NCBI GenBank assembly: GCA_046046245.1
Contig: JBJOKE010000003.1
Span: 1-64,000, forward strand
DNA: 64,000 nt
Origin: UBA4615 sp046046245
GTDB taxonomy: Bacteria > Pseudomonadota > Gammaproteobacteria > Burkholderiales > Burkholderiaceae_E
Direction of reading: 5' to 3'
Both the position numbers and the translations under genes were made by a program. The notes under the pieces were generated by a model, which searched no databases, was not told the DNA's origin, and was given only the letters and a program-made list of their open reading frames with translations. Shown here one piece after another: positions 33,877 through 41,793 of this stretch. The number at the start of each line of letters is the position of its first letter. Position 1 is the stretch's first letter.

Positions 33877-34671
33877 ATGAACGACTTCGAGTACCACCGT
33901 CCCGCGACCGTCGCCGAGGCGACCGGCGCGATGGCCGCGGCCATCGACGGCCGCTATCTCGGCGGCGGCCAGTCGCTGCTGCCCGCGATGAAGATGGGCC
34001 TGTCGGCGCCCTCCGACCTGGTCGCGCTCGACCGCGTGGCGCAGCTCAGGGGCCTGCGCGTCGACGGCGGCACCCTGCACATCGGCGCGGGCACGACACA
34101 CGCCGAGGTCGCCGCGAGCGACGCCGTCCGCGGCGCGATCCCGGCGCTCGCCGAGCTCGCGTCGCTGATCGGCGACCCGGCGGTGCGCACGGCGGGCACG
34201 ATCGGCGGCAGCCTCGCGCTGGCCGATCCGGCCGCCTGCTACCCGGCCGGCGTGCTCGGCCTGGGCGCGACGATCCGCACCGACCGTCGTTCGATCGCCG
34301 TCGACGACTTCTTCACCGGCCTGTACGAGACCGCGCTCGCGCCCGGCGAGCTGATCGTCGAGGTGTCGCTCCCGATCCCGGCGAAGGCCGCGTGGCGCAA
34401 GTTCAAGCAGCCGGCCTCGCGCTTCTCGATGGTGGGCGTGTTCGTCTCGAACGGGCCCGCGGGCCCGCGGGTCGCGGTCACCGGCGCGGATGCCTGCGCG
34501 TTCCGCGTCACGGCCTTCGAGCAGGCGCTCGCCCGGGCCTGGTCGCCGGCGTCGCTCGACGGCCTGAAGGTGGACGCCGACGGGCTCAACACCGACCTGC
34601 ACGCGAGCGCCGAGTACCGGGCGCACCTGATCGGCGTGCTCGCGCGGCGGGCGGTCGCGGCCACGGCCTGA
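33877..34671 (+). CDS. Molybdenum hydroxylase FAD-binding medium subunit (CoxM-like)
   Basis: 264 residues. The FAD-binding motifs are GGGQSLLPAMKMG (about 28-40) and TAGTIGGSLALADPAA (about 107-122). It accepts electrons from the small subunit and passes them to an external acceptor. The gene starts 4 bases after the large subunit stop, completing the complex. It converges with a Bug-type binding protein gene 84 bases away. Confidence 0.93.
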   Translation: MNDFEYHRPATVAEATGAMAAAIDGRYLGGGQSLLPAMKMGLSAPSDLVALDRVAQLRGLRVDGGTLHIGAGTTHAEVAASDAVRGAIPALAELASLIGDPAVRTAGTIGGSLALADPAACYPAGVLGLGATIRTDRRSIAVDDFFTGLYETALAPGELIVEVSLPIPAKAAWRKFKQPASRFSMVGVFVSNGPAGPRVAVTGADACAFRVTAFEQALARAWSPASLDGLKVDADGLNTDLHASAEYRAHLIGVLARRAVAATA

Positions 34672-34755
34672 GGCCCGCGGGACGGTCGCGCGGGTCGCGA
34701 CCGTCGATCGCCCGGATGCCCGGACGCGCGGCCGACGGCCGGCGCGTCGGCCCGC

Positions 34756-35778
34756 TCAATCCACCTTCGCGCCCGAGCGCTCGACGATCGCCTTCCAGCG
34801 CGGCTGCTCGGCCGCGATGAACGCGCCCAGCTCGTCCACGCCCATCGGCCGCGGCACCGCGCCGATCGCGCGCAGCGTCGCCGCGAACCCCGGCTCGCGC
34901 AGCGCGCGGCCCACCTCGACCGACAGCCGCTCGCGCAGGTCGCGCGGCGTGCCCTTCGGCGCCGACAGCGCGATCCACGCGACCGCCTCGAAGCCGGGGA
35001 AGCCCGACTCCGCGATCGTCGGCACCTGGGGAAACTCGGGCAGCCGCTCGCGCGTGCCGACCGCGATCATCCGCAGCCGGCCGGACTTCACGTACGGCGC
35101 AGTGACGGTGACGGTGTCGAGCCCGACCTTCACGGTGCCGGCCACCAGGTCGACCATGGCCTGCGGACTGCCCGGATAGGGGACGTGCAGGATCCGGATG
35201 CCGGCGCGCTGCTTGAAGTCCTCCATCATCAGGTGGGAGAGCGTGCCGTTGCCCGCGGAGACATGCGCGAGCGCGTCCGGATTCGCGCGCGCGAAGTCGA
35301 CGAGTTCCTTCAGCGTGGTCACCGGCAGCGACGGATGCACGCAGAGCGCGATCGGCAGGTCGGCCACCATCGCGATCGGGTCGAGGTCGCGGACCGCGTC
35401 GTAGCTCAGCGTCCTGTAGAGCACCGGATTGACCACATAGCCCGCGAGCGCCGAGAGCGTGATCGACGTGCCGTCGGCCGGCGTGCGGACCAGCTGCGAC
35501 AGCATCAGGCTGCCGCCCTGACCGGGCCGGTTCTCGACGATGAAGGGCTGGCCGGTCACGGTCGCGAGCCGCTCGGCGACCAGTCGGGCGACCTGGTCGG
35601 TGGCCTGGCCGGGCGGGAAGCCGACGAGGATGCGGGTGACGCGGCCCGCGGCCGAGGCCGACGCGCCGGCCTGCGCGCGGGCGACGCGCGGGGCGAGCGC
35701 GGTGGTCGCGGCGAGCGCGGCAGCGCCTGCGAACGCGGCGGCGACGGTACGCCGCGGCCGGTCGGGAATGCGGGTCAT
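34756..35778 (-). CDS. Bug family (TctC-like) periplasmic binding protein
   Basis: 340 residues. The N-terminal signal runs from ATG 35778 through an Ala-rich hydrophobic stretch to a cleavage near RVARAQA. Bug hallmarks follow: ILVGFPPGQATDQVARLVAE, FIVENRPGQGGSLMLSQLV and the two-lobe ligand loops (HVSAGNGTLSH). Bug proteins bind small carboxylates (Asp, Glu, citrate, nicotinate and others) with a conserved water bridge. No membrane partner genes are near, as usual for Burkholderiales. It precedes the gentisate-dioxygenase-like gene direction-wise, on the same strand with a gap of about 110 bases. Confidence 0.92.
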   Translation of the reverse strand: MTRIPDRPRRTVAAAFAGAAALAATTALAPRVARAQAGASASAAGRVTRILVGFPPGQATDQVARLVAERLATVTGQPFIVENRPGQGGSLMLSQLVRTPADGTSITLSALAGYVVNPVLYRTLSYDAVRDLDPIAMVADLPIALCVHPSLPVTTLKELVDFARANPDALAHVSAGNGTLSHLMMEDFKQRAGIRILHVPYPGSPQAMVDLVAGTVKVGLDTVTVTAPYVKSGRLRMIAVGTRERLPEFPQVPTIAESGFPGFEAVAWIALSAPKGTPRDLRERLSVEVGRALREPGFAATLRAIGAVPRPMGVDELGAFIAAEQPRWKAIVERSGAKVD

Positions 35779-35887
35779 CGGGTCTCCTCCTCGCGCGGCC
35801 ATCGCGGGCCGCATGCCGCGAGGATCGCGCGACCGTCCGCCCCGGTCCAGCGGCGTTCCGCGCCGCGGGCCGGGCACGGGGCGCGCG

Positions 35888-37009
35888 TCAGTCGCCGCGG
35901 GTCCGCGGGCTCGTGTAGCCGGTCTGCCCCGCCTCGGCGCCGAGCGCGAGGATCGGCGCGTTCATCTTCTCCTGCCACAGCAGCGAGCCCAGCGCGATGT
36001 GCATCGGGTGGTCCTGCACCGTCAGGATCGTCGCGCCGTCGCCGCCCACGTAGTGCGCGTGTTCCGACCAGGTCGGCGCCGACAGCAGCAGGTCGCCCGC
36101 CTTCCACTCGACCCTGCGGCCGTCGACCACGCTGTGGCCGTGGCCCTCGACGTGGTAGTTGATCGACGCCGAGATGTGCCGGTGCCCGCGGTCGCCCGCG
36201 TAGGGCGGCGTGCCGGGCGCGACGCGGAACCAGGTCGCGAAGTACGACGGCGTGGTGCCGGCGCGCCGCTCGGTGGCCGGGTGGTAGAGCAGCATGATCG
36301 TGCGCTGGTCGTCGCCCAGCCGCTCGTTGAGCTGCGTGGTGGCGAACGACCACGGCCAGTGCAGCGGCGGGTTGGGCACCACCGGGATGTCTGTCAGGTA
36401 CTCGTAGCCGCGCATCCGCGCGCCCGCGGTGCCCACCGGCACGTCCGGCGCGTTCTGCCAGGCATAGGTGCGGCGCTGGTGCTCGGTCAGGTCGTCGGCC
36501 TCGGTCTCGGTGGCGCCGATCGCCTCGCCCTCCTCCTCCCACAGCGCGTGCAGCAGCGACAGCAGCGGCGTGTTCGAGTAGCTCAGCCGCACCCAGAGGT
36601 CGGTGCCGTCGTTGACGTGCGCATGGGCGCGCATCGGCGGCAGCGTCCAGACGTCCTTGCGCTGCACGCGGAAGCCGCCCTGCGCCAGCACCGTGCCCTC
36701 GCCGCGGACGCAGATCTCCAGCGCGTTGGCGTTGCTGCGGAAGGGCACGGTCCGCTCGCCGGGCCTGAGCACCTGGATCGTGACGTCGGTGCCCTGCGTG
36801 ATGCCCATGCCGGGCGTGCCCGACGGATGCAGGATCCGCGACATCCGGCGGCCGTTGGCCGGCAACGGCAGGCTGGCGAGGCGCTCCACCTCGGCGTCGA
36901 TCTGCTCGCGGGTGATCAGCAGCGGTTCCCAGATCTCGGGCTGCCGGGCGGTCCGGCCGCTGCAGTCGGCGAAGGGCGCGAGCGGCACCATGCGTTGCGG
37001 GGCGTTCAT
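35888..37009 (-). CDS. Gentisate 1,2-dioxygenase-like bicupin
   Basis: 373 residues, the length of gentisate/1-hydroxy-2-naphthoate dioxygenases, which cleave hydroxylated aromatic acids next to the carboxylate using Fe(II). The metal site appears in the second cupin: His276, His278 (GHRHISAS), and His317/His319 in SEHAHY. The first cupin, where classical gentisate dioxygenases bind iron with an HRH motif, reads VPFRSNAN at 88-95 and lacks those His. So the metal location may be swapped, and the substrate may differ from gentisate (salicylate-type dioxygenases are an option). It is divergent from the Rieske ferredoxin gene. Confidence 0.75.
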   Translation of the reverse strand: MNAPQRMVPLAPFADCSGRTARQPEIWEPLLITREQIDAEVERLASLPLPANGRRMSRILHPSGTPGMGITQGTDVTIQVLRPGERTVPFRSNANALEICVRGEGTVLAQGGFRVQRKDVWTLPPMRAHAHVNDGTDLWVRLSYSNTPLLSLLHALWEEEGEAIGATETEADDLTEHQRRTYAWQNAPDVPVGTAGARMRGYEYLTDIPVVPNPPLHWPWSFATTQLNERLGDDQRTIMLLYHPATERRAGTTPSYFATWFRVAPGTPPYAGDRGHRHISASINYHVEGHGHSVVDGRRVEWKAGDLLLSAPTWSEHAHYVGGDGATILTVQDHPMHIALGSLLWQEKMNAPILALGAEAGQTGYTSPRTRGD

Positions 37010-37096
37010 GTCGGTCTCCTCCTCCGCGCGCGGCGGGATCGGACGAGCGTACGGCCGCGGGCAGCGGATTTCAATCGACTTCGGCCGGCGGAAACG

Positions 37097-37113
37097 CTGT
37101 CTTTCCGCAGCGG
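37097..37113. promoter_or_regulatory. Palindrome between the divergent bicupin and ferredoxin genes
   Basis: TTCCGCAGCGGAA (six-base arms around one A) sits mid-way in the 175-base gap between divergent starts 37009 and 37185. It fits T-N11-A, the generic LysR-type pattern. It is a candidate operator, but the regulator is unknown. Confidence 0.35.
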
Positions 37114-37184
37114 AACCGACCGGCTCGGCGGGGCGGGGGCTCGCGTGTCATCATCGGCCGCACTTCAGGGAGGAGGCCCGACGG

Positions 37185-37511
37185 ATGGCGACGCAGCGAT
37201 GGGTGACGGTGGCGAAGCGCGACGCGCTCGAGGAAGGCGGCGTGACCGCCGCGATCGCCGACGACCGGGAGGTCGCGCTCTACCTGGTCGAGGGCGTGCC
37301 CTACGCGACCGACAACCTGTGCACGCACGGCGACGCCCGCCTGTCCGACGGCTTCGTGATGGACCACTGCATCGAGTGCCCGCTGCACCAGGGGCAGTTC
37401 GACATCCGGACGGGGGCGGTGCTGTGCGAGCCGGTGACGGAGCCGATCCGGGTGTATCCGGCGCGGTTCTCGGGGGAATCGGTGGAGGTCGATCTGGGCG
37501 GGGGAGCGTGA
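37185..37511 (+). CDS. Rieske [2Fe-2S] ferredoxin of a ring-hydroxylating oxygenase (NagAb-like)
   Basis: 108 residues, the usual length of naphthalene/biphenyl dioxygenase ferredoxins. The Rieske ligands are Cys46/His48 (NLCTHG) and Cys65/His68 (IECPLHQGQFD). It carries electrons from a reductase to the oxygenase alpha subunit encoded at 38009-39250. No ferredoxin reductase gene is present in the window. ATG 37185 is preceded by GGGAGGAGG. The gene faces the oxygenase operon across the repeat-filled gap. Confidence 0.92.
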   Translation: MATQRWVTVAKRDALEEGGVTAAIADDREVALYLVEGVPYATDNLCTHGDARLSDGFVMDHCIECPLHQGQFDIRTGAVLCEPVTEPIRVYPARFSGESVEVDLGGGA

Positions 37512-37627
37512 TCGGGGTGGCAGTTGGCGGTCGACACGGCTGGCGGTCGGCGCGCGGACGCCACCCCCGGGCGACGTCCGAGAAACGTCGAGGCACACGG
37601 CCCACCGCACCATGGGTCGAGTAGAAG

Positions 37628-37661
37628 GGGCAGATTCGTCACGTTCGTGACGAATCTGCCC
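37628..37661. repeat. Perfect 16-base-arm palindrome with TT loop
   Basis: Arms 37628-37643 and 37646-37661 are exact inverted complements around TT; the core reads ATTCGTCACGTTCGTGACGA. It is clearly less GC-rich than its surroundings. It is followed by a purine-rich run rather than T residues, so in the direction of the ferredoxin gene it is not a standard terminator. It may be an extragenic palindromic repeat or an operator. Confidence 0.75.
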
Positions 37662-37698
37662 TCTGAGGAAAAAGAAGGGGGGGGTGCACCCCGTCTCT

Positions 37699-37934
37699 CA
37701 CGCCGTCGGCCGGGGTGGGGTACCGCGAAGCCTTAGCCCGCGCCGCGAGGGTATCGACTGCGGCGGGACTCGGTCGGCGCAGCCGACCGAGAGGGGCCGG
37801 CTGTCTGAGCCCCCGCAGGGGGCGAGTTCCGGCCCCGGGCCCGCCGCAGTCGATACCCTCGCGGGGACCCTCGGCCCGCAGGGCCGAGGGCGCGGGGTAG
37901 AGCGAAGCGGTGCCCCACCCCGGCCGACGGCGTG
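37699..37934. repeat. Nested inverted-repeat element with three GCA-loop hairpins
   Basis: Outer arms of 28 bases (37699-37726 and 37907-37934) match with one mismatch. Inner arms of 25 bases (37743-37767 and 37840-37864) match perfectly. Inside and beside them are three perfect hairpins, each with the same GCA loop: 37769-37791 (10-base stem), 37809-37823 (6-base stem, itself within an 8-base stem 37793-37800/37829-37836) and 37868-37890 (10-base stem). The layout predicts one large cruciform or cloverleaf. No ORF, target duplication or transposase is present. Confidence 0.8.
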
Positions 37935-37937
37935 CGC

Positions 37938-38003
37938 GCCGACCGCCGACCGCCAACCGTGCCGACCGCCGACCGCCAACCGTGCCGACCGCCAACCGCC
38001 AAC
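37938..38003. repeat. Tandem direct repeat, 23-base unit
   Basis: Two perfect 23-base copies (37938-37960 and 37961-37983) are followed by a shortened, altered third (37984-38003). Each unit consists of GACCGCC-type heptads ending in AACCGT. Inverted relatives of the heptad lie at about 37516-37556. It ends five bases before the oxygenase stop codon. Confidence 0.75.
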
Positions 38004-38008
38004 ACCCC

Positions 38009-39250
38009 TCACAACCCCATCGCCTCCCGGTAGTACTTGTAGAACGCCCGGATCAGCACCTCCGTGACCATGTGGTCCTGCGGATCGACGTCCCGCCCCC
38101 CCATCTCCAGCACGGCCGAGCGGTGCGGATACTCCGCCGCCCCCAGCTGCGACTCCGCCAGCACCTCCCCATCCTCCATCGCCACCAGCCCCGCCGGCCC
38201 GTAGAGGTTCGCGTGGCGCAGCCGCCGCCGCGTGATCTCGGGCGACTCGTCGGCGAATCCGTAGTAGGTCCACGAGAGTTCGAACGCGCCCGGTCCCTTC
38301 GGGATCAGGTGCCGCATGCCCAGCGTGTTCGCCTGCTGGTGCATCACCACGCTCGGGAAGATCGTGAGGCCGATCACCTTGCCGTCGTCGAACTCGGCGA
38401 TCGGCGTGACCGTGTCGGTGTCCTCGAGCACGAGCCTGGAACTGTTGCGCTGGATCTCGGTGGTCGCTTCGCTCACCTTGCGGCCCACGTTGCGCGACAC
38501 CATCACGCCGTGCTTGCCGCCGGCCACCGGCACCGACTCCGACTGCGTGTCGGCGCGCCACAGCCCGAAGGTGATCAGGAACGCGTGCAGCAGCGTCGCG
38601 TGGTACGGGTCCTTCAGGTTCTCCATGTACAGCTTCCAGTTGCTCGGGATCAGCTGGCGGCTGTAGCCGAGCAGCTTGAGCGGGCGACCGGAGAAGATGC
38701 GGCGGATGTAGGCGTGGACCTCGGGGCCGCAGTAGTCCTCGAAGGACGGTCCGTCCTGCGCGAAGGTGGCCCAGATCGAGCCGCCCTCCACGTGCACGCG
38801 CAGGCGGTTCAGCCCGTGCGAGCCGTTGTCGAAGTCGGCGGGCATGCCGCCCTTGCCGAGCACGCCGCGCTTCAGGGGCACGCCCTGCAGCCGGCCGTCG
38901 ACGTTGAAGTTCCACTGGTGGTACGGGCAGGTGAACGAGTCCACCTTGCCGTGGTTCTGCCAGACCAGTCGCGAACCGCGGTGGGTGCAGCGGTTCTCCC
39001 AGACGTGGATCGCGCCGTCCTTGCCGCGCACGATCACCACCTGCCGCTCGCCGATCCACGAGCGCTTGTAGCTGCCCGGCTCCGGCACCTCGCAGTCCAG
39101 GCCGACGTAGCTCCAGCCCTTCCCGTAGAAGAAGGTGTCGAGCTCGCGCGCGTAGAGGTCCGCGTCGGTGTAGACCCAGTACGGGACCCGTGTCCAGCCC
39201 TCGGCGGGCCACTGCCGCGCCCCCGACTCCGACTCGATGCTCTTGCCCAT
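38009..39250 (-). CDS. Aromatic ring-hydroxylating oxygenase alpha subunit (salicylate 5-hydroxylase-like)
   Basis: 413 residues. The Rieske domain has Cys88/His90 (NRCTHRGS) and Cys108/His111 (CPYHQWNF); the mononuclear iron site has Asp214-x2-His217-x4-His222 in NLKDPYHATLLH. The enzyme hydroxylates an aromatic acid using electrons from the Rieske ferredoxin. The combination with a beta subunit, NagAb-like ferredoxin, gentisate-dioxygenase-like protein and FAH hydrolase resembles the nag salicylate-to-gentisate pathway, but the substrate is inferred. ATG 39250; it is the last gene of a four-gene operon, 17 bases after the beta subunit. Confidence 0.9.
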   Translation of the reverse strand: MGKSIESESGARQWPAEGWTRVPYWVYTDADLYARELDTFFYGKGWSYVGLDCEVPEPGSYKRSWIGERQVVIVRGKDGAIHVWENRCTHRGSRLVWQNHGKVDSFTCPYHQWNFNVDGRLQGVPLKRGVLGKGGMPADFDNGSHGLNRLRVHVEGGSIWATFAQDGPSFEDYCGPEVHAYIRRIFSGRPLKLLGYSRQLIPSNWKLYMENLKDPYHATLLHAFLITFGLWRADTQSESVPVAGGKHGVMVSRNVGRKVSEATTEIQRNSSRLVLEDTDTVTPIAEFDDGKVIGLTIFPSVVMHQQANTLGMRHLIPKGPGAFELSWTYYGFADESPEITRRRLRHANLYGPAGLVAMEDGEVLAESQLGAAEYPHRSAVLEMGGRDVDPQDHMVTEVLIRAFYKYYREAMGL

Positions 39251-39267
39251 CCGTCGTCTCCTCGGCG

Positions 39268-39789
39268 TCAGACCGGCGCGATCAGCGACCGGACCACGCG
39301 GTAGTTGTCGTAGATCACGCTGCGCTCGACGAACCACAGGCGGCCGTCTCGCCGCACCAGGCGGTCGTCGTAGCGACCCACCAGCAGGATCGTGGGCTCG
39401 GCGTCCGACATCGCCTCGGTGACCATCACGTTCGCGGTCGCGCGGATCGTGCCGTCGTCGTCGACCGACCGCACCCGCACGCCCGAGACGAAGTGCCGCC
39501 ACTGGCGCGGCTCGTAGACCTGCGTCTCGCGCAGCGCGAGCACGCGATCGCGCAGCATGCCGATGCCGTCGCAGTAGAGCGTGGCCGCCGGCAGCCCGAG
39601 CGCGTGGTTCTCGCGCGAGATGATGCGGTACAGGCAGTCTTCGACGAAGTAGCCGGGCAGCGCCTCGATCGCGTCGCGGTCGAGCAGGTCGGCGATCTCG
39701 TCGTAGAGGTCGCGCAGCTCGTCGACCAGCGCGCGCAGCTCGGGCGTCGACGACGCGGGCCGCTCCAGGGTTCGGACGATGTCGTTCAC
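39268..39789 (-). CDS. Aromatic ring-hydroxylating oxygenase beta subunit
   Basis: 173 residues with the NTF2-like fold of small oxygenase subunits, which have structural roles in the alpha3-beta3 hexamer. Typical parts are DEIADLLDRDAIEALPGYFV near the N-terminus and the end RRDGRLWFVERSVIYDN. It lies between the OCD-like gene (28-base gap) and the alpha subunit gene (17-base gap), unusual in that beta precedes alpha. Confidence 0.9.
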   Translation of the reverse strand: MNDIVRTLERPASSTPELRALVDELRDLYDEIADLLDRDAIEALPGYFVEDCLYRIISRENHALGLPAATLYCDGIGMLRDRVLALRETQVYEPRQWRHFVSGVRVRSVDDDGTIRATANVMVTEAMSDAEPTILLVGRYDDRLVRRDGRLWFVERSVIYDNYRVVRSLIAPV

Positions 39790-39817
39790 CAGCGTGTCTC
39801 CTTCCGTCTGCGCGGGC

Positions 39818-40816
39818 TCAGCGCGCCGCGCGGTCGCCCTTCCAGGTCGGCGCCGCGCGCTGCGGCGCCGGGATCGGGCGGCCCAGCCCGCGCTCGACCG
39901 CCCGCTCGAAGGCCATCGTCGCCACCGCGAGGTCCGACAGGCCCATGCCCACCGACTTGAAGAGGCTCAGGTCGCCGCCCTCCGGGCGGGCGGGCCGGCC
40001 CGAGCGGATCACGTCGCCGATCGCGCGGACCGCGCTCCAGCCGCGCTCGCCGCCGAAGCGGTCCATCAGCTCGCGCGAGGCCTTCTGCGCGTTCGGCACG
40101 TCGTCGACCACGATGCTGCCGGCGCGCTCGAGCACGTCGGGCAGCAGCTCGGCGTTGGCGGGCAGGATCGCGCCGACCGCGTTCACGTGCGCGCCGCGGG
40201 CGAGCATCGCGGCCGAGACGAAGGGGTCCTTCGCGCGGGTGACGATCGTGACCAGCGGCGCGCCGTCGAGCGCGGCGGCGCAGCTGTCGGCCTCGACCAC
40301 CTCCAGGTCGAAGCGCCGGTTCACCATGTCGATGAACGCGCGGCGCTTCTCGGGCGTGGGGCTGAAGACGCGCAGGCGCCTGAGCGGCCGCACCGCGTTG
40401 ACCGCGGCGACCTGGGTCAGCGCCTGGAAGCCGGTGCCCACCAGGCCCATGTCGTCGACGCCCTCGGCGGCCTGCCAGCGCGTGCCGAGCCCGGTCATCG
40501 CCGCGGTGCGCAGCTGGCCGAGCGCGCCCGCCTCGATCATCGCGCGCACGCCGCCGTTGCGGCTGTCGAAGAGCGAATAGACCGCGGTCGCGCCGCGCTT
40601 CGTGTGGATCCAGGTCTTGAAGCCGGCGTAGCCGAGCGCGGGCGCGGCCGAGCCGAGCGAATGCATCGAGCTGCCGTCGTCGTAGCCGGCGAGCGCCTTG
40701 GGCACGTTGAACGCACTGGCATCGGCCGCGGTGCGCTCGAGCGCGACGATCGCGTCGTCGAGCGTCACCAGCGAGACGACGTCGGCCTCGGTCAGCCAGC
40801 GCGGGCCCTCGCTCAT
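39818..40816 (-). CDS. Ornithine cyclodeaminase / mu-crystallin family protein
   Basis: 332 residues. The NAD(P)-binding loop is GLVGTGFQA (124-132) and Lys67 (GFKTWI) matches the family's substrate-binding Lys. Members include ornithine cyclodeaminase, ketimine and imine reductases and alanine dehydrogenase. In this oxygenase operon, ornithine is an unlikely substrate; reduction of a cyclic imine or amination of a keto acid from ring cleavage is an idea only. Its start overlaps the FAH gene's stop (ATGA at 40813-40816). Confidence 0.85.
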   Translation of the reverse strand: MSEGPRWLTEADVVSLVTLDDAIVALERTAADASAFNVPKALAGYDDGSSMHSLGSAAPALGYAGFKTWIHTKRGATAVYSLFDSRNGGVRAMIEAGALGQLRTAAMTGLGTRWQAAEGVDDMGLVGTGFQALTQVAAVNAVRPLRRLRVFSPTPEKRRAFIDMVNRRFDLEVVEADSCAAALDGAPLVTIVTRAKDPFVSAAMLARGAHVNAVGAILPANAELLPDVLERAGSIVVDDVPNAQKASRELMDRFGGERGWSAVRAIGDVIRSGRPARPEGGDLSLFKSVGMGLSDLAVATMAFERAVERGLGRPIPAPQRAAPTWKGDRAAR

Positions 40817-41670
40817 CGCGCGCCCCCCTGTGCCGCCACCGGGTTGCGCAGCACGCCCACGCCGGCGATGTCGACCTCGAAGACGTCGCCCGGCTTCAGC
40901 CAGCGCGGCGGCTTGCGCGCCATGCCGACGCCGGCCGGGGTGCCGGTGACCAGCACGTCGCCGGGCAGCAGCCGCGCGTACGACGACGCGTAGGCGATGA
41001 TCGCCGGGATGCCGAAGATCAGGTTCGCGAGCGGCTCGTCCTGCATGACCTCCCCGTTCAGCCGGCCGATCACGTGGACCGAGGCCAGCTCGCCGACCTC
41101 GTCGGGCGTCGTCATCCACGGGCCGAACGCGCCACTGGACTCGAAGTTCTTGCCGGGCGTGGCCTGCGCCGCATGCTTCTGGAAGTCGCGCACCGAGTTC
41201 TCGGCGAAGCATGCGTAGCCGGCCACGTGCGCCATCGCGTCGGCCTCGGCGATGTCGCGGCCGCCGCGGCCGATGATCACCGCGAGCTCGGCCTCGAAGT
41301 CGTACTGCTCCGAGGCCGCCGGCGCGAGCGTCGGTGCCTCGTGGCCCACCTGCGAGCCGGGGAAACGCACGAACATCGACGGGTACTTCGGGATCGCCAT
41401 CCCCGCCTCCTCGGCGTGGCGGCGGTAGTTCAGGCCCACGCAGAGGATCTTGTCCGGATCGGTCACCGGCGGCAGCCAGGCGAAGGTGCCGGCCGCCACC
41501 TGCGGCAGCGCGCCGCGGGCGCGCTCGGCGAGGCCGGGCGGGCCCCAGGCGGCGAGCGCCGCGCGCAGCGTCGGCACCTGCGGCGTGCCGAGGTCACCGA
41601 TCGAACCGTCGGCGTTCACCACGCCGAACGAGCGGCGGCCGCCGGCCGCCTCGAAGCTCGCGAGTCTCAT
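40813..41670 (-). CDS. Fumarylacetoacetate hydrolase family protein
   Basis: 285 residues. The FAH fold is marked by KILCVGLNYRRHAEEAG (74-90), metal ligands Glu126 and Glu128 in YDFEAELAVIIG, and the C-terminal LLPGDVLVTGTPAGVG. These Mg/Mn enzymes hydrolyse or isomerise acylpyruvates; with gentisate-type ring cleavage the natural role is fumarylpyruvate or maleylpyruvate hydrolysis. It is the first gene of the FAH-OCD-beta-alpha operon, with a candidate activator site 80-100 bases upstream. ATG 41670. Confidence 0.9.
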   Translation of the reverse strand: MRLASFEAAGGRRSFGVVNADGSIGDLGTPQVPTLRAALAAWGPPGLAERARGALPQVAAGTFAWLPPVTDPDKILCVGLNYRRHAEEAGMAIPKYPSMFVRFPGSQVGHEAPTLAPAASEQYDFEAELAVIIGRGGRDIAEADAMAHVAGYACFAENSVRDFQKHAAQATPGKNFESSGAFGPWMTTPDEVGELASVHVIGRLNGEVMQDEPLANLIFGIPAIIAYASSYARLLPGDVLVTGTPAGVGMARKPPRWLKPGDVFEVDIAGVGVLRNPVAAQGGAR

Positions 41671-41712
41671 GCGCTGTCTCCCCTCGTCGGTCCCGATGCC
41701 GGCGTCTCGTCC

Positions 41713-41718
41713 AGTGTG
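41713..41718 (-). promoter_or_regulatory. Weak -10 candidate CACACT of the FAH/oxygenase operon
   Basis: On the minus strand CGCACACTGG gives CACACT beginning 43 bases from the centre of the GAACA-N5-TGTTC site, exactly the spacing seen at the transporter operon. A weak box is what an activator-dependent promoter would show. Confidence 0.35.
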
Positions 41719-41751
41719 CGTCCGCAGGCCGCCCCCGGGCAACCCGGCGCC

Positions 41752-41770
41752 CGGAACAGCAATTGTTCCG
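41752..41770. promoter_or_regulatory. Candidate LysR-regulator site CGGAACA-N5-TGTTCCG
   Basis: Perfect seven-base arms around GCAAT, upstream of the FAH/oxygenase operon and just beyond the LysR gene's end. The core GAACA-N5-TGTTC recurs at 42890-42904 before the transporter operon with the same distance to the -10 candidate. Confidence 0.6.
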
Positions 41771-41793
41771 CCGTCGAACAGAGCGGCGGGCGT

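Larger units (their letters stand above)
37512..38008. other. Non-coding convergent gap rich in repeats
   Basis: 497 bases without a credible gene between two convergent genes. It holds an isolated palindrome (37628-37661), a large nested inverted repeat (37699-37934) and a tandem direct repeat (37938-38003). The left flank (about 37516-37556) carries GGCGGTC-type heptads that are inverted copies of the units in the right-hand tandem array. A purine-rich stretch (37661-37684) separates palindrome and inverted repeat. Open frames here are only by-products of the repeats. Confidence 0.7.

Noticed and set aside
37628..37661. Intrinsic terminator for the ferredoxin gene
   Set aside because: No T run follows in either gene's direction, and it lies over 100 bases past the ferredoxin stop.
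37699..37934. Insertion sequence or remnant with terminal inverted repeats
   Set aside because: No transposase frame or target-site duplication is visible; kept as a structured repeat only.
37938..38003. Possible CRISPR-like array
   Set aside because: The units are contiguous with no unique spacers, and no cas genes are present.
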